DNA of 64,000 nt from Paraburkholderia phenazinium (GTDB taxonomy: Bacteria; Pseudomonadota; Gammaproteobacteria; Burkholderiales; Burkholderiaceae), in assembly GCF_900100735.1 (NCBI RefSeq), contig NZ_FNCJ01000007.1, forward strand, positions 32,581 to 96,580, in the 5' to 3' direction. The notes beneath the pieces are model-generated. The model made no database searches. It was not told where the DNA came from and was given only the letters and a program-made list of their open reading frames with translations. Both the position numbers and the translations under genes were made by a program. Positions 51,516-58,769 of this stretch are shown one piece after another. Each line of letters starts with the position of its first letter. Positions within the stretch are counted from its first letter, which is position 1.

Positions 51516-52156
51516 GCCACTTCCTCCAAAAGTTGATTAACTTCCGCCTTCTCAGCTATCCGCTTCTCAAGCCGTCTAGCTTTCTTCTGCATCACCTTCT
51601 TGAGCCGCTTGAGGTAATCGATATCCCACTTGGCTGCCCCTTGCATTGCCTCGATTTCTTCGACGCGGTTGACGCCGATGCGCTCGATGAGGCCACGGCG
51701 GAACTCAACGGACATACCTCCGTAGTCCCTATTACATTGCTTACACTGTCCGCATATTTGCGTAAGGTAGTAGCGCATGTGCGGGGCGCTTCCTACGCTC
51801 CGATAATGCCCAGCGTCCATGCCGCCGCCGTATCGCGCTTTTGGCCGGCCCTCGCACGAGATGCACCCATACCCAGCCAGTTGATCGCGCAACCGGGCAA
51901 CCTTGTTCACCGCGACTTGCGCCTCGGCAATCCACTCACGGCGCGTCTTGAGTTTGATGGCGCGCTCTTTCATTGACTTGCGCTCGACCTTCAGTGCCTT
52001 GGCCGCTGACTTTTTCTTTGCCGCATCATTCAAAGCCAGCGCACAGGGAACGCTACAGGCTTTGGACATGCTTGAGATTGGTGCGAAACTATTTCCGCAA
52101 TGGCGGCAGCGCTTGGGTTTGAGCGCCTTCTTTACCGGAAGAGCGGTTCTTATCAC
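51512..52156 (-). CDS. ninG: NinG recombination protein
   Basis: 214 residues from a GTG at 52156, chosen because GGGAGG lies four bases upstream; the frame is open further but overlaps the preceding gene. NinG features: N-terminal zinc finger CRHCGNSF and CSVPCALALND, a coiled basic middle, then GYGCISCEGR, MDAGHYRSVGSAPHMRY and CNRDYGG. In lambda NinG (Rap) targets Holliday-type recombination junctions. Part of a nin-like region with ninB. Confidence 0.9.
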   Translation of the reverse strand: MIRTALPVKKALKPKRCRHCGNSFAPISSMSKACSVPCALALNDAAKKKSAAKALKVERKSMKERAIKLKTRREWIAEAQVAVNKVARLRDQLAGYGCISCEGRPKARYGGGMDAGHYRSVGSAPHMRYYLTQICGQCKQCNRDYGGMSVEFRRGLIERIGVNRVEEIEAMQGAAKWDIDYLKRLKKVMQKKARRLEKRIAEKAEVNQLLEEVA

Positions 52157-52368
52157 CGGACCTCCCTGATTGCTTTCGTCGCCATAACAACACAGGTATC
52201 TTCGCCGTCGCACTCGCTCGAAAACCCGTACTCTGTCGATCCAGCCGGAATCCATGCTGGCGCGTCGATGCAATGTGCGAGTTGCCAATCGTGATCCTGT
52301 GGCCATCCACATGACTTCGAAGCCCATACCGAACCTTGGCCATTCAGATTGACGGTGAGCGTTCTCAT
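52153..52368 (-). CDS. Hypothetical protein between ninB and ninG
   Basis: 71 residues beginning RTLTVNLNGQGSVWASKSCG, with several Cys and Trp. No motif. Its stop overlaps the ninG GTG start (GTGA) and its start overlaps the ninB stop (ATGA), so the three are co-translated. Confidence 0.65.
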   Translation of the reverse strand: MRTLTVNLNGQGSVWASKSCGWPQDHDWQLAHCIDAPAWIPAGSTEYGFSSECDGEDTCVVMATKAIREVR

Positions 52369-52781
52369 GCCACACCTCGCGCCATCTCTTCATACCCTTG
52401 GTCGGCAGGCTCACTCCACTTCACATCACGCTCAGATCCGAACGCGCTCATCAGCTCCTGCAACTCCGACATTTCCGCCTTTGTCATCTTGCTTGTCGAT
52501 TGACCCAGCACAACGAAGCCCCCATCCAGCCCTGGAACCGCGCGTTGCTTTTTGAGTCCCGCAGAGAAGATATGCTTCCAGTCTTCCGGTGCGAGTTTCA
52601 GCCCGTGCCATTCAACTTGGCGCGATATGTCGGTCAGCATTGCCCATAGACGAGCGTTCTGGAGGATCGAACGTGTCGCAGGCTTCACCTCGACGCAAAA
52701 TCCGTCTGGCGCGCACTTAATGGCCTCGATGGCTTTTGAGCGAGCGACGGCATGGGACAAAACAAACGCCTGCTTATCCAT
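52365..52781 (-). CDS. ninB: NinB recombination protein
   Basis: 138 residues from the ATG at 52781, with GGAGG upstream inside the HNH gene. Family features: KQAFVLSHAVARSKAIEAI at the N-terminus, RSILQNARLWAMLTDISRQ, WHGLKLAPEDWKHIFSAGLK, and GFVVLGQSTSKMTKAEMSEL. NinB (Orf) binds single-stranded DNA and supports RecFOR-like recombination in lambda. An HNH gene ends seven bases inside its start region. Confidence 0.92.
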   Translation of the reverse strand: MDKQAFVLSHAVARSKAIEAIKCAPDGFCVEVKPATRSILQNARLWAMLTDISRQVEWHGLKLAPEDWKHIFSAGLKKQRAVPGLDGGFVVLGQSTSKMTKAEMSELQELMSAFGSERDVKWSEPADQGYEEMARGVA

Positions 52782-53292
52782 GTGAATCCTCCGCGGGCCA
52801 AACTGCACCCTTAGAAACACGGCAAGCATGAACCTGCGTAATCCCAAATTCCAGAGACAACTCCTTCAGGGATGCGCCGTTTTCCCTCATCGCCCTTAAT
52901 CGAGCGGCTGATTCAATGGTGAGCTTTGCCTTGCCGTTCCGCGTTAGCGCCGGCTGTCTGTTCTTCTTTACGCAGTCTTTGGCGTTGTCGAGATAAGTGC
53001 CAAGAAAGAGATGATTTGGATTGACGCATGCAGGCACATCGCAGCGATGACAAATAACCATTCCCTTGGGAATTTCCCCATTGTGGGCCTCAAATGACCA
53101 GCGATGTGCAAAGCCCTGTCTGCCGTTCGCTTTCATAAATCCGTATCCTTGCGCATTGACGGCTCCCATCCATATCCAGCAACCACATTCAGGGACGCGC
53201 TCAATATTCATTTCGATCCGAACCGAAATTGGCGCCCGGTAAGCAAGTTGCGCGCGACGCAATGGCCCGACTTGTTTTCTCTTTCCGCCCAT
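52774..53292 (-). CDS. HNH homing endonuclease
   Basis: 172 residues. Signature of the phage HNH family with CGCWIWMGAVNAQGYG, FAHRWSFEAHNGEIPKG, and CHRCDVPACVNPNHLFLGT where the HNH residues lie. The C-terminal part has a helix-turn-helix-like LKELSLEFGITQVHACRVSK. It starts in a TGATG overlap with the 34-residue ninB-like frame and ends inside the ninB start, so it looks inserted into ninB. Confidence 0.88.
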   Translation of the reverse strand: MGGKRKQVGPLRRAQLAYRAPISVRIEMNIERVPECGCWIWMGAVNAQGYGFMKANGRQGFAHRWSFEAHNGEIPKGMVICHRCDVPACVNPNHLFLGTYLDNAKDCVKKNRQPALTRNGKAKLTIESAARLRAMRENGASLKELSLEFGITQVHACRVSKGAVWPAEDSHG

Positions 53293-53396
53293 CAGTAGTT
53301 CCCTCCTCGACCGTCAGGAGCATGTGTGATCGCACGCATTGCCATCTGACGGGCGGTGGGGTGGACTAAACGGAATATCTGCTTCGAGTCACTCAC
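53292..53396 (-). CDS. 34-residue ninB-like N-terminal fragment
   Basis: GTG at 53396 with GAGAGG six bases upstream. The peptide contains KQIFRLVHPTARQMAMRAI and THAPDG, which aligns with the first 30 residues of the intact NinB downstream (KQAFVLSHAVARSKAIEAI, then KCAPDG). It then stops at TGA, where the HNH ATG begins. It probably is the 5' remnant of a ninB copy displaced by the HNH gene. Confidence 0.6.
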   Translation of the reverse strand: MSDSKQIFRLVHPTARQMAMRAITHAPDGRGGNY

Positions 53397-53581
53397 TTTT
53401 CCTCTCCCAAAACCCGGATCTCAACGGCCGGTCCATCCGTCGCCACAAACTGCGTGAGTGCCTTTTGCTGCAACTCGATTGCGAGGCGCTTGAAGCGGTC
53501 TAACGAGCAGTGAATCCCGGCATTGCCCATGGCTTCGATAAGCTCAGCCGTGGTGTAACCGATTACTATAGGTGTGGTCAT
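53393..53581 (-). CDS. Hypothetical protein
   Basis: 62 residues, starting in an ATGA overlap with the methyltransferase stop. It reads as a small alpha/beta protein (IVIGYTTAELIEAMGNAGIH). Its stop overlaps the GTG of the ninB-like frame. Family unknown. Confidence 0.6.
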   Translation of the reverse strand: MTTPIVIGYTTAELIEAMGNAGIHCSLDRFKRLAIELQQKALTQFVATDGPAVEIRVLGEEK

Positions 53582-55314
53582 GCGATCTCCGCAAACATGT
53601 CGGATTGGCGAGAGGCGTCGATGCGCCGCTGTTCAACGCGCTCGTATTCGAACTTGATCCGTGCTTCCGCGATCGCCACGTATTCCGGCGTCATGTCGAT
53701 ACCGATGAACTTGAAGCCTTCGCGCATTGCCGCTTTGCCTGTGCTGCCCGATCCCATGAAGGGGTCGAGGACGATGCCGCCCGGAGGTGTCACCAGGCGG
53801 CACAGATAGGCCATAAGGTCGGTTGGCTTGACGGTTGGATGGTGGTTGCCATTGCGCTCTTGCCAATCGGCCGTTTCGCGATCGCGCATCGTTGCATCGG
53901 TCTCGACCGCCGGCGCATCGCTACCGCCGATGCCTTCGTTGCGATCGGTTCGCGATGCTTTGGCACAGTACATAAATCGGCTACCAGTCGACGGCGCGCA
54001 ATCCTTCTCCACAACTACCGAGTTCGTCGGCGTGATGCTGAATGTGATGCTCCCGGCAGAGCCATCTAATTCGGAGTGGCTGGCTGTAATCGTCATGGTG
54101 CCGGTCGGCGCCAGGCTTGCCGCAACGCTCACAGGGTTCGGGATCAGGGAATGCCTTCCTTGCGGCAGCGCGAGCAAGGACGCGTTGCCGAAATGCTGAA
54201 TCGTCTCGATAACGCGTTCGGCGATCTGCCTTGATTGCTTCGGCGTTACGATCGTAGAAGGTGCCTTCGAGACGCTTAACCGCCTGCCCACGGGGAGCAC
54301 CGATATTGCTGCATCGCTTTGAGCAATAGCGTCGGATAGCTTTTGCAGGGACAAATTGGCTGCCGCAGTAAGCGCAGGCGATAGGGCTTCGAGCCATTCC
54401 TCATCCTCCATTTGAACGCAGTAAAAGAAGCGGGCCGCAGATCCTGTATCGAGTCGACGCGCGCCGGGCTTCATGGCGAAGTTCGTACTACCTGCATCGG
54501 AATAGACGCGATCGACGCTGGGCTCATTCGCACGACCTGCGCGCAGAGAGCCATAGACGTTCTGACTGGCGCGCGCAGCAGGATTGAGGCTTGCATCCGC
54601 CATCTGGCCCGGCGCATCGGGAAATTGCTCGAGTACTTCGGGCGAGCCGTCGTGAATGACGTTGGCTGGCCAGCGCCCGATATCGCTTGGTTGCCAGTCT
54701 TCGGGGCGCTTGTGCATGCGCCAGCCATCGGCTGCAGTAGGGTTGCCGAATGGCTGTGCCTGGCCGGCTATCCGGCACGCGTCAATATTGATTGCGCCGG
54801 TACCGTATGCCTCAACGTTTGCTGCGACGGTACCGATAAGCGGCTTGCGGGCCATGCAAATCGGTTCCGTAGCTGGCTTGAGCGCGGTTCCCCAGCCTTC
54901 CCATTGCCCGTCGAGATTCTTCGATTTCGGGAAACCGCTGCCGTAGTGCCACGGCACCATGTCGCGGATCTCGAAACCAGCATCCTCGATCGCACAAGTC
55001 ATGCGGTGATAGGTCCGCGTAGCTGCGAACGCCAGAAGGTGGCCGCCCGGCTTAAGTACGCGCAGGCATTCGGCCCATAACTCGACGCGGTGCGCAATGT
55101 CGCCGCCGTCCCAAACCTTGCCCATGAAACCCTTGTCGCCGATGCGATGGCGCCCATGCGGCATTTCTGGATTGTTCGTGCGTGCGTGGCCGCCACGGGA
55201 AACCTGCGTGAGGTGATAGGGCGGATCGCAGACGACAGAATCCACAGAGGCGTCGTCAAGCGTGCGCAGGACATCCATGCAATCGCCAAGGCGAAGTTCG
55301 TAAGCGGCGTTCAT
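53578..55314 (-). CDS. DNA methyltransferase with inserted segment
   Basis: 578 residues from the ATG at 55314. The amino-methyltransferase motifs are present: SVVCDPPYH near residue 26-34 (motif IV) and LDPFMGSGSTGKAAM in the last 80 residues (motif I), the order of beta-class enzymes. Between them, after GSAARFFYC, about 144 codons (54417 down to about 53986) interrupt the protein and end at a second copy of the motif, GSRFMYC. The insert carries an HNH gene in another frame but keeps this frame open. It probably protects phage DNA; whether the enzyme is active is uncertain. Confidence 0.82.
   Translation of the reverse strand: MNAAYELRLGDCMDVLRTLDDASVDSVVCDPPYHLTQVSRGGHARTNNPEMPHGRHRIGDKGFMGKVWDGGDIAHRVELWAECLRVLKPGGHLLAFAATRTYHRMTCAIEDAGFEIRDMVPWHYGSGFPKSKNLDGQWEGWGTALKPATEPICMARKPLIGTVAANVEAYGTGAINIDACRIAGQAQPFGNPTAADGWRMHKRPEDWQPSDIGRWPANVIHDGSPEVLEQFPDAPGQMADASLNPAARASQNVYGSLRAGRANEPSVDRVYSDAGSTNFAMKPGARRLDTGSAARFFYCVQMEDEEWLEALSPALTAAANLSLQKLSDAIAQSDAAISVLPVGRRLSVSKAPSTIVTPKQSRQIAERVIETIQHFGNASLLALPQGRHSLIPNPVSVAASLAPTGTMTITASHSELDGSAGSITFSITPTNSVVVEKDCAPSTGSRFMYCAKASRTDRNEGIGGSDAPAVETDATMRDRETADWQERNGNHHPTVKPTDLMAYLCRLVTPPGGIVLDPFMGSGSTGKAAMREGFKFIGIDMTPEYVAIAEARIKFEYERVEQRRIDASRQSDMFAEIA
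53981..54397 (-). CDS. HNH endonuclease nested in the methyltransferase gene
   Basis: 138 residues in the -1 frame relative to the methyltransferase. It has its own GGATGAGGA ribosome-binding site before the ATG. N-terminal zinc finger CAYCGSQF and YCSKRC, then CERCGKPGADRHHDDYSQPL and WLCREHHIQHH, the HNH core. Its TAG stop lies exactly where the methyltransferase motif resumes (STGSR). A homing endonuclease is the natural reading. Confidence 0.8.
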   Translation of the reverse strand: MARSPIACAYCGSQFVPAKAIRRYCSKRCSNIGAPRGQAVKRLEGTFYDRNAEAIKADRRTRYRDDSAFRQRVLARAAARKAFPDPEPCERCGKPGADRHHDDYSQPLRIRWLCREHHIQHHADELGSCGEGLRAVDW

Positions 55315-55348
55315 CATTCCCCCGCCAGCCAGTCGAGTACTTTTGTGG

Positions 55349-55930
55349 TCACGCTGCAATCTCCTCAGGTTCATCCCACAGGTTGTGAACCACGCGACCG
55401 TTCGCGGCAGTCGGCACCTGAACAAGCCCAAGCGCCGGAGCAAAGGGATTTACCATCGTCGCGCCGGTTTTCCTGAGGCGCCGGCGGATGCCATATAGCC
55501 TTACTTTTTCGGATTGAGACTGGCGGGGAGGGCGAGGCACGTTTTTACCGGGGCCGATTGCGTAGATGGCCGCTGCACGGCCGCCGCCTCCCTGACGCCA
55601 GCCGATGACATGGGTCTTGCCATCCGGGCCGGGGTTTGAAGCGCGGAGATGCCGGTCAATGACCGATTGGGAAAGCCCGGTACGTCGGGTGATGTCGGAC
55701 ACGGTGCTGGGCAGTCTCTCGATTTCGGCCTTGACCAGATTCCACGCAAATCCCGCAGCACCGCGATCAGAATGAGCGCGCGGGCCGAGGCCCATCACAT
55801 CTCGAGCATGCGAGACCGCAGCGTGATAGCTGTGGCGCGGAATCTGGATAAGCTGGCGCTTAAAGTTTTCCGTACCAAGCCACGCCTTGCTCAGGATTTC
55901 TTCCTCTTCAGGTGTCCAAGCGTTTCTCAT
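55349..55930 (-). CDS. DNA-binding protein with Myb/SANT-like N-terminus
   Basis: 193 residues from the ATG at 55930, with GGAGG upstream. The first 30 residues (WTPEEEEILSKAWLGTENFK) resemble a Myb/SANT-type helix, and the middle has an HTH (STVSDITRRTGLSQSVIDRH). The rest is Pro/Arg-rich. It may regulate the early operon. It overlaps the gene before it by ATGA. Confidence 0.65.
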   Translation of the reverse strand: MRNAWTPEEEEILSKAWLGTENFKRQLIQIPRHSYHAAVSHARDVMGLGPRAHSDRGAAGFAWNLVKAEIERLPSTVSDITRRTGLSQSVIDRHLRASNPGPDGKTHVIGWRQGGGGRAAAIYAIGPGKNVPRPPRQSQSEKVRLYGIRRRLRKTGATMVNPFAPALGLVQVPTAANGRVVHNLWDEPEEIAA

Positions 55931-56418
55931 GCTGCCTCCAGTTGGCATTCCTCGGCCGAATACATGTGCCCTTCGTTCGCCCGCTTCACGATCGCCCGAA
56001 GGGCTTCCTTGATCTCGGCTCGCGTGGCGAGTGCGCATTGCTGGTCGTGCAGGGTGATCGCATGACGCATGGCCGCAATCCCGGACTCATCGAACGTCCA
56101 CTTACCAGTGCGATCGGCGCGATATTTCACGGCCATGAGCGATTCCATCGCAGCCTTGACTTCGGGAATAAACTCTTCGCCGTAGCCACGCTCAGCCAAA
56201 ACCAGAGCGACGTTCATCGAGCTGGCGAGGACGTACCAGGATTCCTCGTCGCCGTCGCGCAGCATCTGCTCGAATGCGATGTGGTAGACAAGGCCCAGAT
56301 CGCGCTGCTGGTCGTCGGTCAACGGGTTAGCGTCGCGGCGCTTCTCGGCACTCGAGACAATGCGGGAGACGAAACGTGTCGGGTCGTACTTGCGGCGAGT
56401 CTTTTTAGAGGCTGGCAT
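55927..56418 (-). CDS. Hypothetical early protein
   Basis: 163 residues from the ATG at 56418 (56424 also possible). Basic start (PASKKTRRKYDP), helical body with LTDDQQRDLGLVYHIAFEQM and AMRHAITLHDQQCALATRAE. Phage proteins of this type occur downstream of replication genes; function unknown. It overlaps the HNH gene by 14 bases. Confidence 0.65.
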   Translation of the reverse strand: MPASKKTRRKYDPTRFVSRIVSSAEKRRDANPLTDDQQRDLGLVYHIAFEQMLRDGDEESWYVLASSMNVALVLAERGYGEEFIPEVKAAMESLMAVKYRADRTGKWTFDESGIAAMRHAITLHDQQCALATRAEIKEALRAIVKRANEGHMYSAEECQLEAA

Positions 56419-57283
56419 TTTCATGCTCCGACTGTTCAATCACATTTGCGATTCGCACGGAACCAAGTGGCGCGGATAAAAGTTCTTTCGGCCACCCATT
56501 TTTTGCTCGCTTCCAGACGACATAGGGAGGCAGACCCCAACTTCTCGCCCATTCGGAAGCGCATTTCTCAACGCCATCGATCTCAATGATCATCGGTGTA
56601 CTCTTGGGTTTTTCTCTCACTTCCGGCGACGTGGACAGCGCGCGATCAATGGTCCAGCCGCGATTCCGAATACGATCTCTAAGCGTCGCGTAGCCAATTC
56701 CGGTTTCTTTGGCCCAGTCTTTCAAACTCAACCTCCTGCCTTTGAATTCGTAGGCCAAGGAGTTGCGCTTGTTTTCGTTTTGCTCTTTGATTGTTGCCCA
56801 CCGGCAATTTCCGGGTTCGTAATTCCCATTCACATCAGGGTATCGATCCAGAGACAAGCCAGCTGGCCGCTCACCCATATCCTCCAGAAATCGTTCAAAC
56901 GAGTTCCAGCGCTCGCAAATAGTGATTCCACGGCCCCCATATTCGGCGAAGTGACTATCTTTTTCCTGAAGGCAGCGGCGACGCATGGCTTGCCATGTGT
57001 GATAAGTGCGCGTATGCGAACCGGGGCGCGCGTGGCCATGAACGCGTGCATGCACCTTCGCCGCATCGGCAATCAGGCATCCGCATGAGCGAGTCTTATC
57101 GGTGCGAAGGCTCTTTCCAGAGACCACAGATTCTTCGCCGCAATCGCATGCGCAAAGCCAGTAGGCGCGGCCTTGATTGCTGACATGAGATGGCGTCGCC
57201 GCACGAGATAGGACCAACAATCGACCGAATCTCTGCCCGGCCATATCGACCATCTTTGTGTTGTGTTTCTGTGAGCGAGCCAT
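56405..57283 (-). CDS. HNH endonuclease with C-terminal HTH repeats
   Basis: 292 residues. Same family as 43537-44205: LCACDCGEESVVSGKSL, RSCGCL, then YGGRGITICERWNSFERFLE and LDRYPDVNGNYEPGNCRWAT, followed by two DNA-binding HTH-like segments (SLKDWAKETGIGYATLRDRI and EWARSWGLPPYVVWKRA). It starts in a TAATG overlap with the P-like replication gene. Confidence 0.87.
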   Translation of the reverse strand: MARSQKHNTKMVDMAGQRFGRLLVLSRAATPSHVSNQGRAYWLCACDCGEESVVSGKSLRTDKTRSCGCLIADAAKVHARVHGHARPGSHTRTYHTWQAMRRRCLQEKDSHFAEYGGRGITICERWNSFERFLEDMGERPAGLSLDRYPDVNGNYEPGNCRWATIKEQNENKRNSLAYEFKGRRLSLKDWAKETGIGYATLRDRIRNRGWTIDRALSTSPEVREKPKSTPMIIEIDGVEKCASEWARSWGLPPYVVWKRAKNGWPKELLSAPLGSVRIANVIEQSEHENASL

Positions 57284-57909
57284 TACGCGGCCTCCGCTTC
57301 AAGCACGCATTGCGCGAGAATGGCGGCGCACTTCGCCGCACGCTCCGCGGTCTGCGTTGACGGATAGGCGCGACCGACCGCAGACAGGATCGCATCGCGG
57401 CAGTGGATCGGCGTTTCGACAGCCATTGACTGACCGTTGAGCGCCTTCCCGCGCATGAGAAAGTCGTACGCCCAGCCCGGATGAGCCGAAGAAAATCTTG
57501 CCGTTCGGGTCAGCCGCTGGATGCGGCCCATGTTTTCGGCGATGACCTTCGGGTCTGCCGGCTCGATATGCTCGATCTGCCGCGCGGTGTGTGCCGCCTG
57601 CTCCGCACGAGCCTGCTTGCAGAGATTGACGAACTCCGGGAGCGTCGGCGGCTTTGGGATCGCGGTCAGGGAGTCGCTGCCGGCCTTCAGCTGCTCACGC
57701 GAAAGCTTGAAAAGCTCAACCGCCCACGCCTTCTGCACCTCGTCGACTTTCGAGCCTCGCCACATGTCCGCGAAGCGTGCGCCGTAGAACGCGCTCATCT
57801 TCGAAAACAATGTTTCGATCCAGCGCTTAGGAAGGGCGTTAAGAGGCCAGTCCGGCGCAGCCGGGCGCTCATACATCGATGATTCGGTCATTGTGCTCAG
57901 GTCGTTCAT
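57283..57909 (-). CDS. Replication protein P-like helicase loader
   Basis: 208 residues directly after the O-like gene, overlapping it by 41 bp. The central block (DEVQKAWAVELFKLSREQLK, then PPTLPEFVNLCKQAR) matches lambda P-type loaders, which recruit host DnaB to the phage origin. No ATPase motif, as expected for P. AGGAA lies before the ATG. Confidence 0.8.
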   Translation of the reverse strand: MNDLSTMTESSMYERPAAPDWPLNALPKRWIETLFSKMSAFYGARFADMWRGSKVDEVQKAWAVELFKLSREQLKAGSDSLTAIPKPPTLPEFVNLCKQARAEQAAHTARQIEHIEPADPKVIAENMGRIQRLTRTARFSSAHPGWAYDFLMRGKALNGQSMAVETPIHCRDAILSAVGRAYPSTQTAERAAKCAAILAQCVLEAEAA

Positions 57910-58690
57910 GGTCGCTATTCCTGCCAGTCAATGCTGCGATGGTCTCTGCGCGTTCGTCGTGGTAGGTGCGAGGCGAAGCACGGGCTTGCGCGGTCCGGGG
58001 AGAGTTGGCTTCGCGCGTCCACGCCTCAGCGATCGAGACCACATAGCCCGCACTGATCCGCTGCCCCGGCTTTTTCGACTTCGCCTCTCCGCATGCAGCC
58101 TCAACGGTCTCGACCGTTACGCCAGCCTCGGCGGCAGCGATAATTCGCGGATCGCCCGACTGAGATTCAATGCTATGCCCGCGCATTGCTGCGCTCAGTT
58201 GTGCGGGGCTCGCGCATGCACGCGAGGAATCTGCAGAAGCGTGTGTATTGCCTATGGTTTGTTCTTCTCTTCTCTTCTCTTCTTTAGCTAACGCACTCGT
58301 AACGGCCTCATCCTGTTTTTGTAACGGTTCCTGCGTTACAGCGGCACTTCCTCTGTGTTTTCCGACGCGCTTGGCAGTCTGCGCGCGGCTCTTGGCGGAT
58401 GCTCCGTTGTGATCGTCGAATTTGAAGATGCGCACGCCGCCTTCAATTTCCTCAATCCAGCCGATTTCCACGAGCGCACTTCCAAGACTTGAAACACCAG
58501 TCTTTCGAGTGATTGCCGCCGCAGTGAGACCGGGCAGAATCCCATCTGCCGAGTGATCATCGGCAGTCGCCCAAAGCCAGTACAGACCGCCAATGACGGC
58601 AGCCTCTTCGCATCCGGTCAGGTCGCACAGATGCGAGACTCGAGGATCATTCCAGAGATTGGTGCGCATCTTGATCCACTCACCAGCCAT
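57869..58690 (-). CDS. Replication initiator O-like protein
   Basis: 273 residues. The N-terminal 110 residues form a winged-helix DNA-binding domain (EWIKMRTNLWNDPRVSHLCD, TRKTGVSSLGSALVEIGWIE, VRIFKFDDHNG), typical of lambda O-type and related initiators. The middle is hydrophilic and repetitive (KRREEQ codons form a purine/pyrimidine run). GTAACG elements lie inside and upstream of the gene and may be the origin. P-like loader follows. Confidence 0.75.
   Translation of the reverse strand: MAGEWIKMRTNLWNDPRVSHLCDLTGCEEAAVIGGLYWLWATADDHSADGILPGLTAAAITRKTGVSSLGSALVEIGWIEEIEGGVRIFKFDDHNGASAKSRAQTAKRVGKHRGSAAVTQEPLQKQDEAVTSALAKEEKRREEQTIGNTHASADSSRACASPAQLSAAMRGHSIESQSGDPRIIAAAEAGVTVETVEAACGEAKSKKPGQRISAGYVVSIAEAWTREANSPRTAQARASPRTYHDERAETIAALTGRNSDHERPEHNDRIIDV
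58299..58339. repeat. GTAACG elements inside the O-like gene
   Basis: GTAACG at 58299 and 58321, and its complement CGTTAC at 58334. A TCTTC-repeat run (about 58262-58283) lies next to them. Lambdoid origins usually lie inside the O gene. Confidence 0.5.
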
Positions 58691-58705
58691 ACATTTCTCA
58701 CTTAC

Positions 58706-58757
58706 GTAACGTCGTAGTTCGGAGTGCGTAACGCTGTGAGCGTTACATGTGCGTTAC
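58706..58757. repeat. GTAACG cluster with perfect palindrome upstream of O
   Basis: GTAACG at 58706 and 58728, CGTTAC at 58741 and 58752. The central pair forms GTAACGCT-GTG-AGCGTTAC (58728-58746), a palindrome with perfect 8-bp arms, in the 80-bp gap between parB and the O-like gene. Confidence 0.65.
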
Positions 58758-58769
58758 CGAAACGAGCGG

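Noticed and set aside
34766..57283. Group I or II introns hosting the HNH genes
   Set aside because: Host genes next to the HNH genes are complete on either side, with coupled start/stop codons, and I saw no intron core; only the methyltransferase insert keeps this possibility open.
58262..58283. TCTTC-repeat run thought to be a microsatellite or CRISPR-like element
   Set aside because: It encodes the Lys/Arg/Glu run of the O-like protein; there is no spacer structure. No CRISPR array was seen anywhere in the window.
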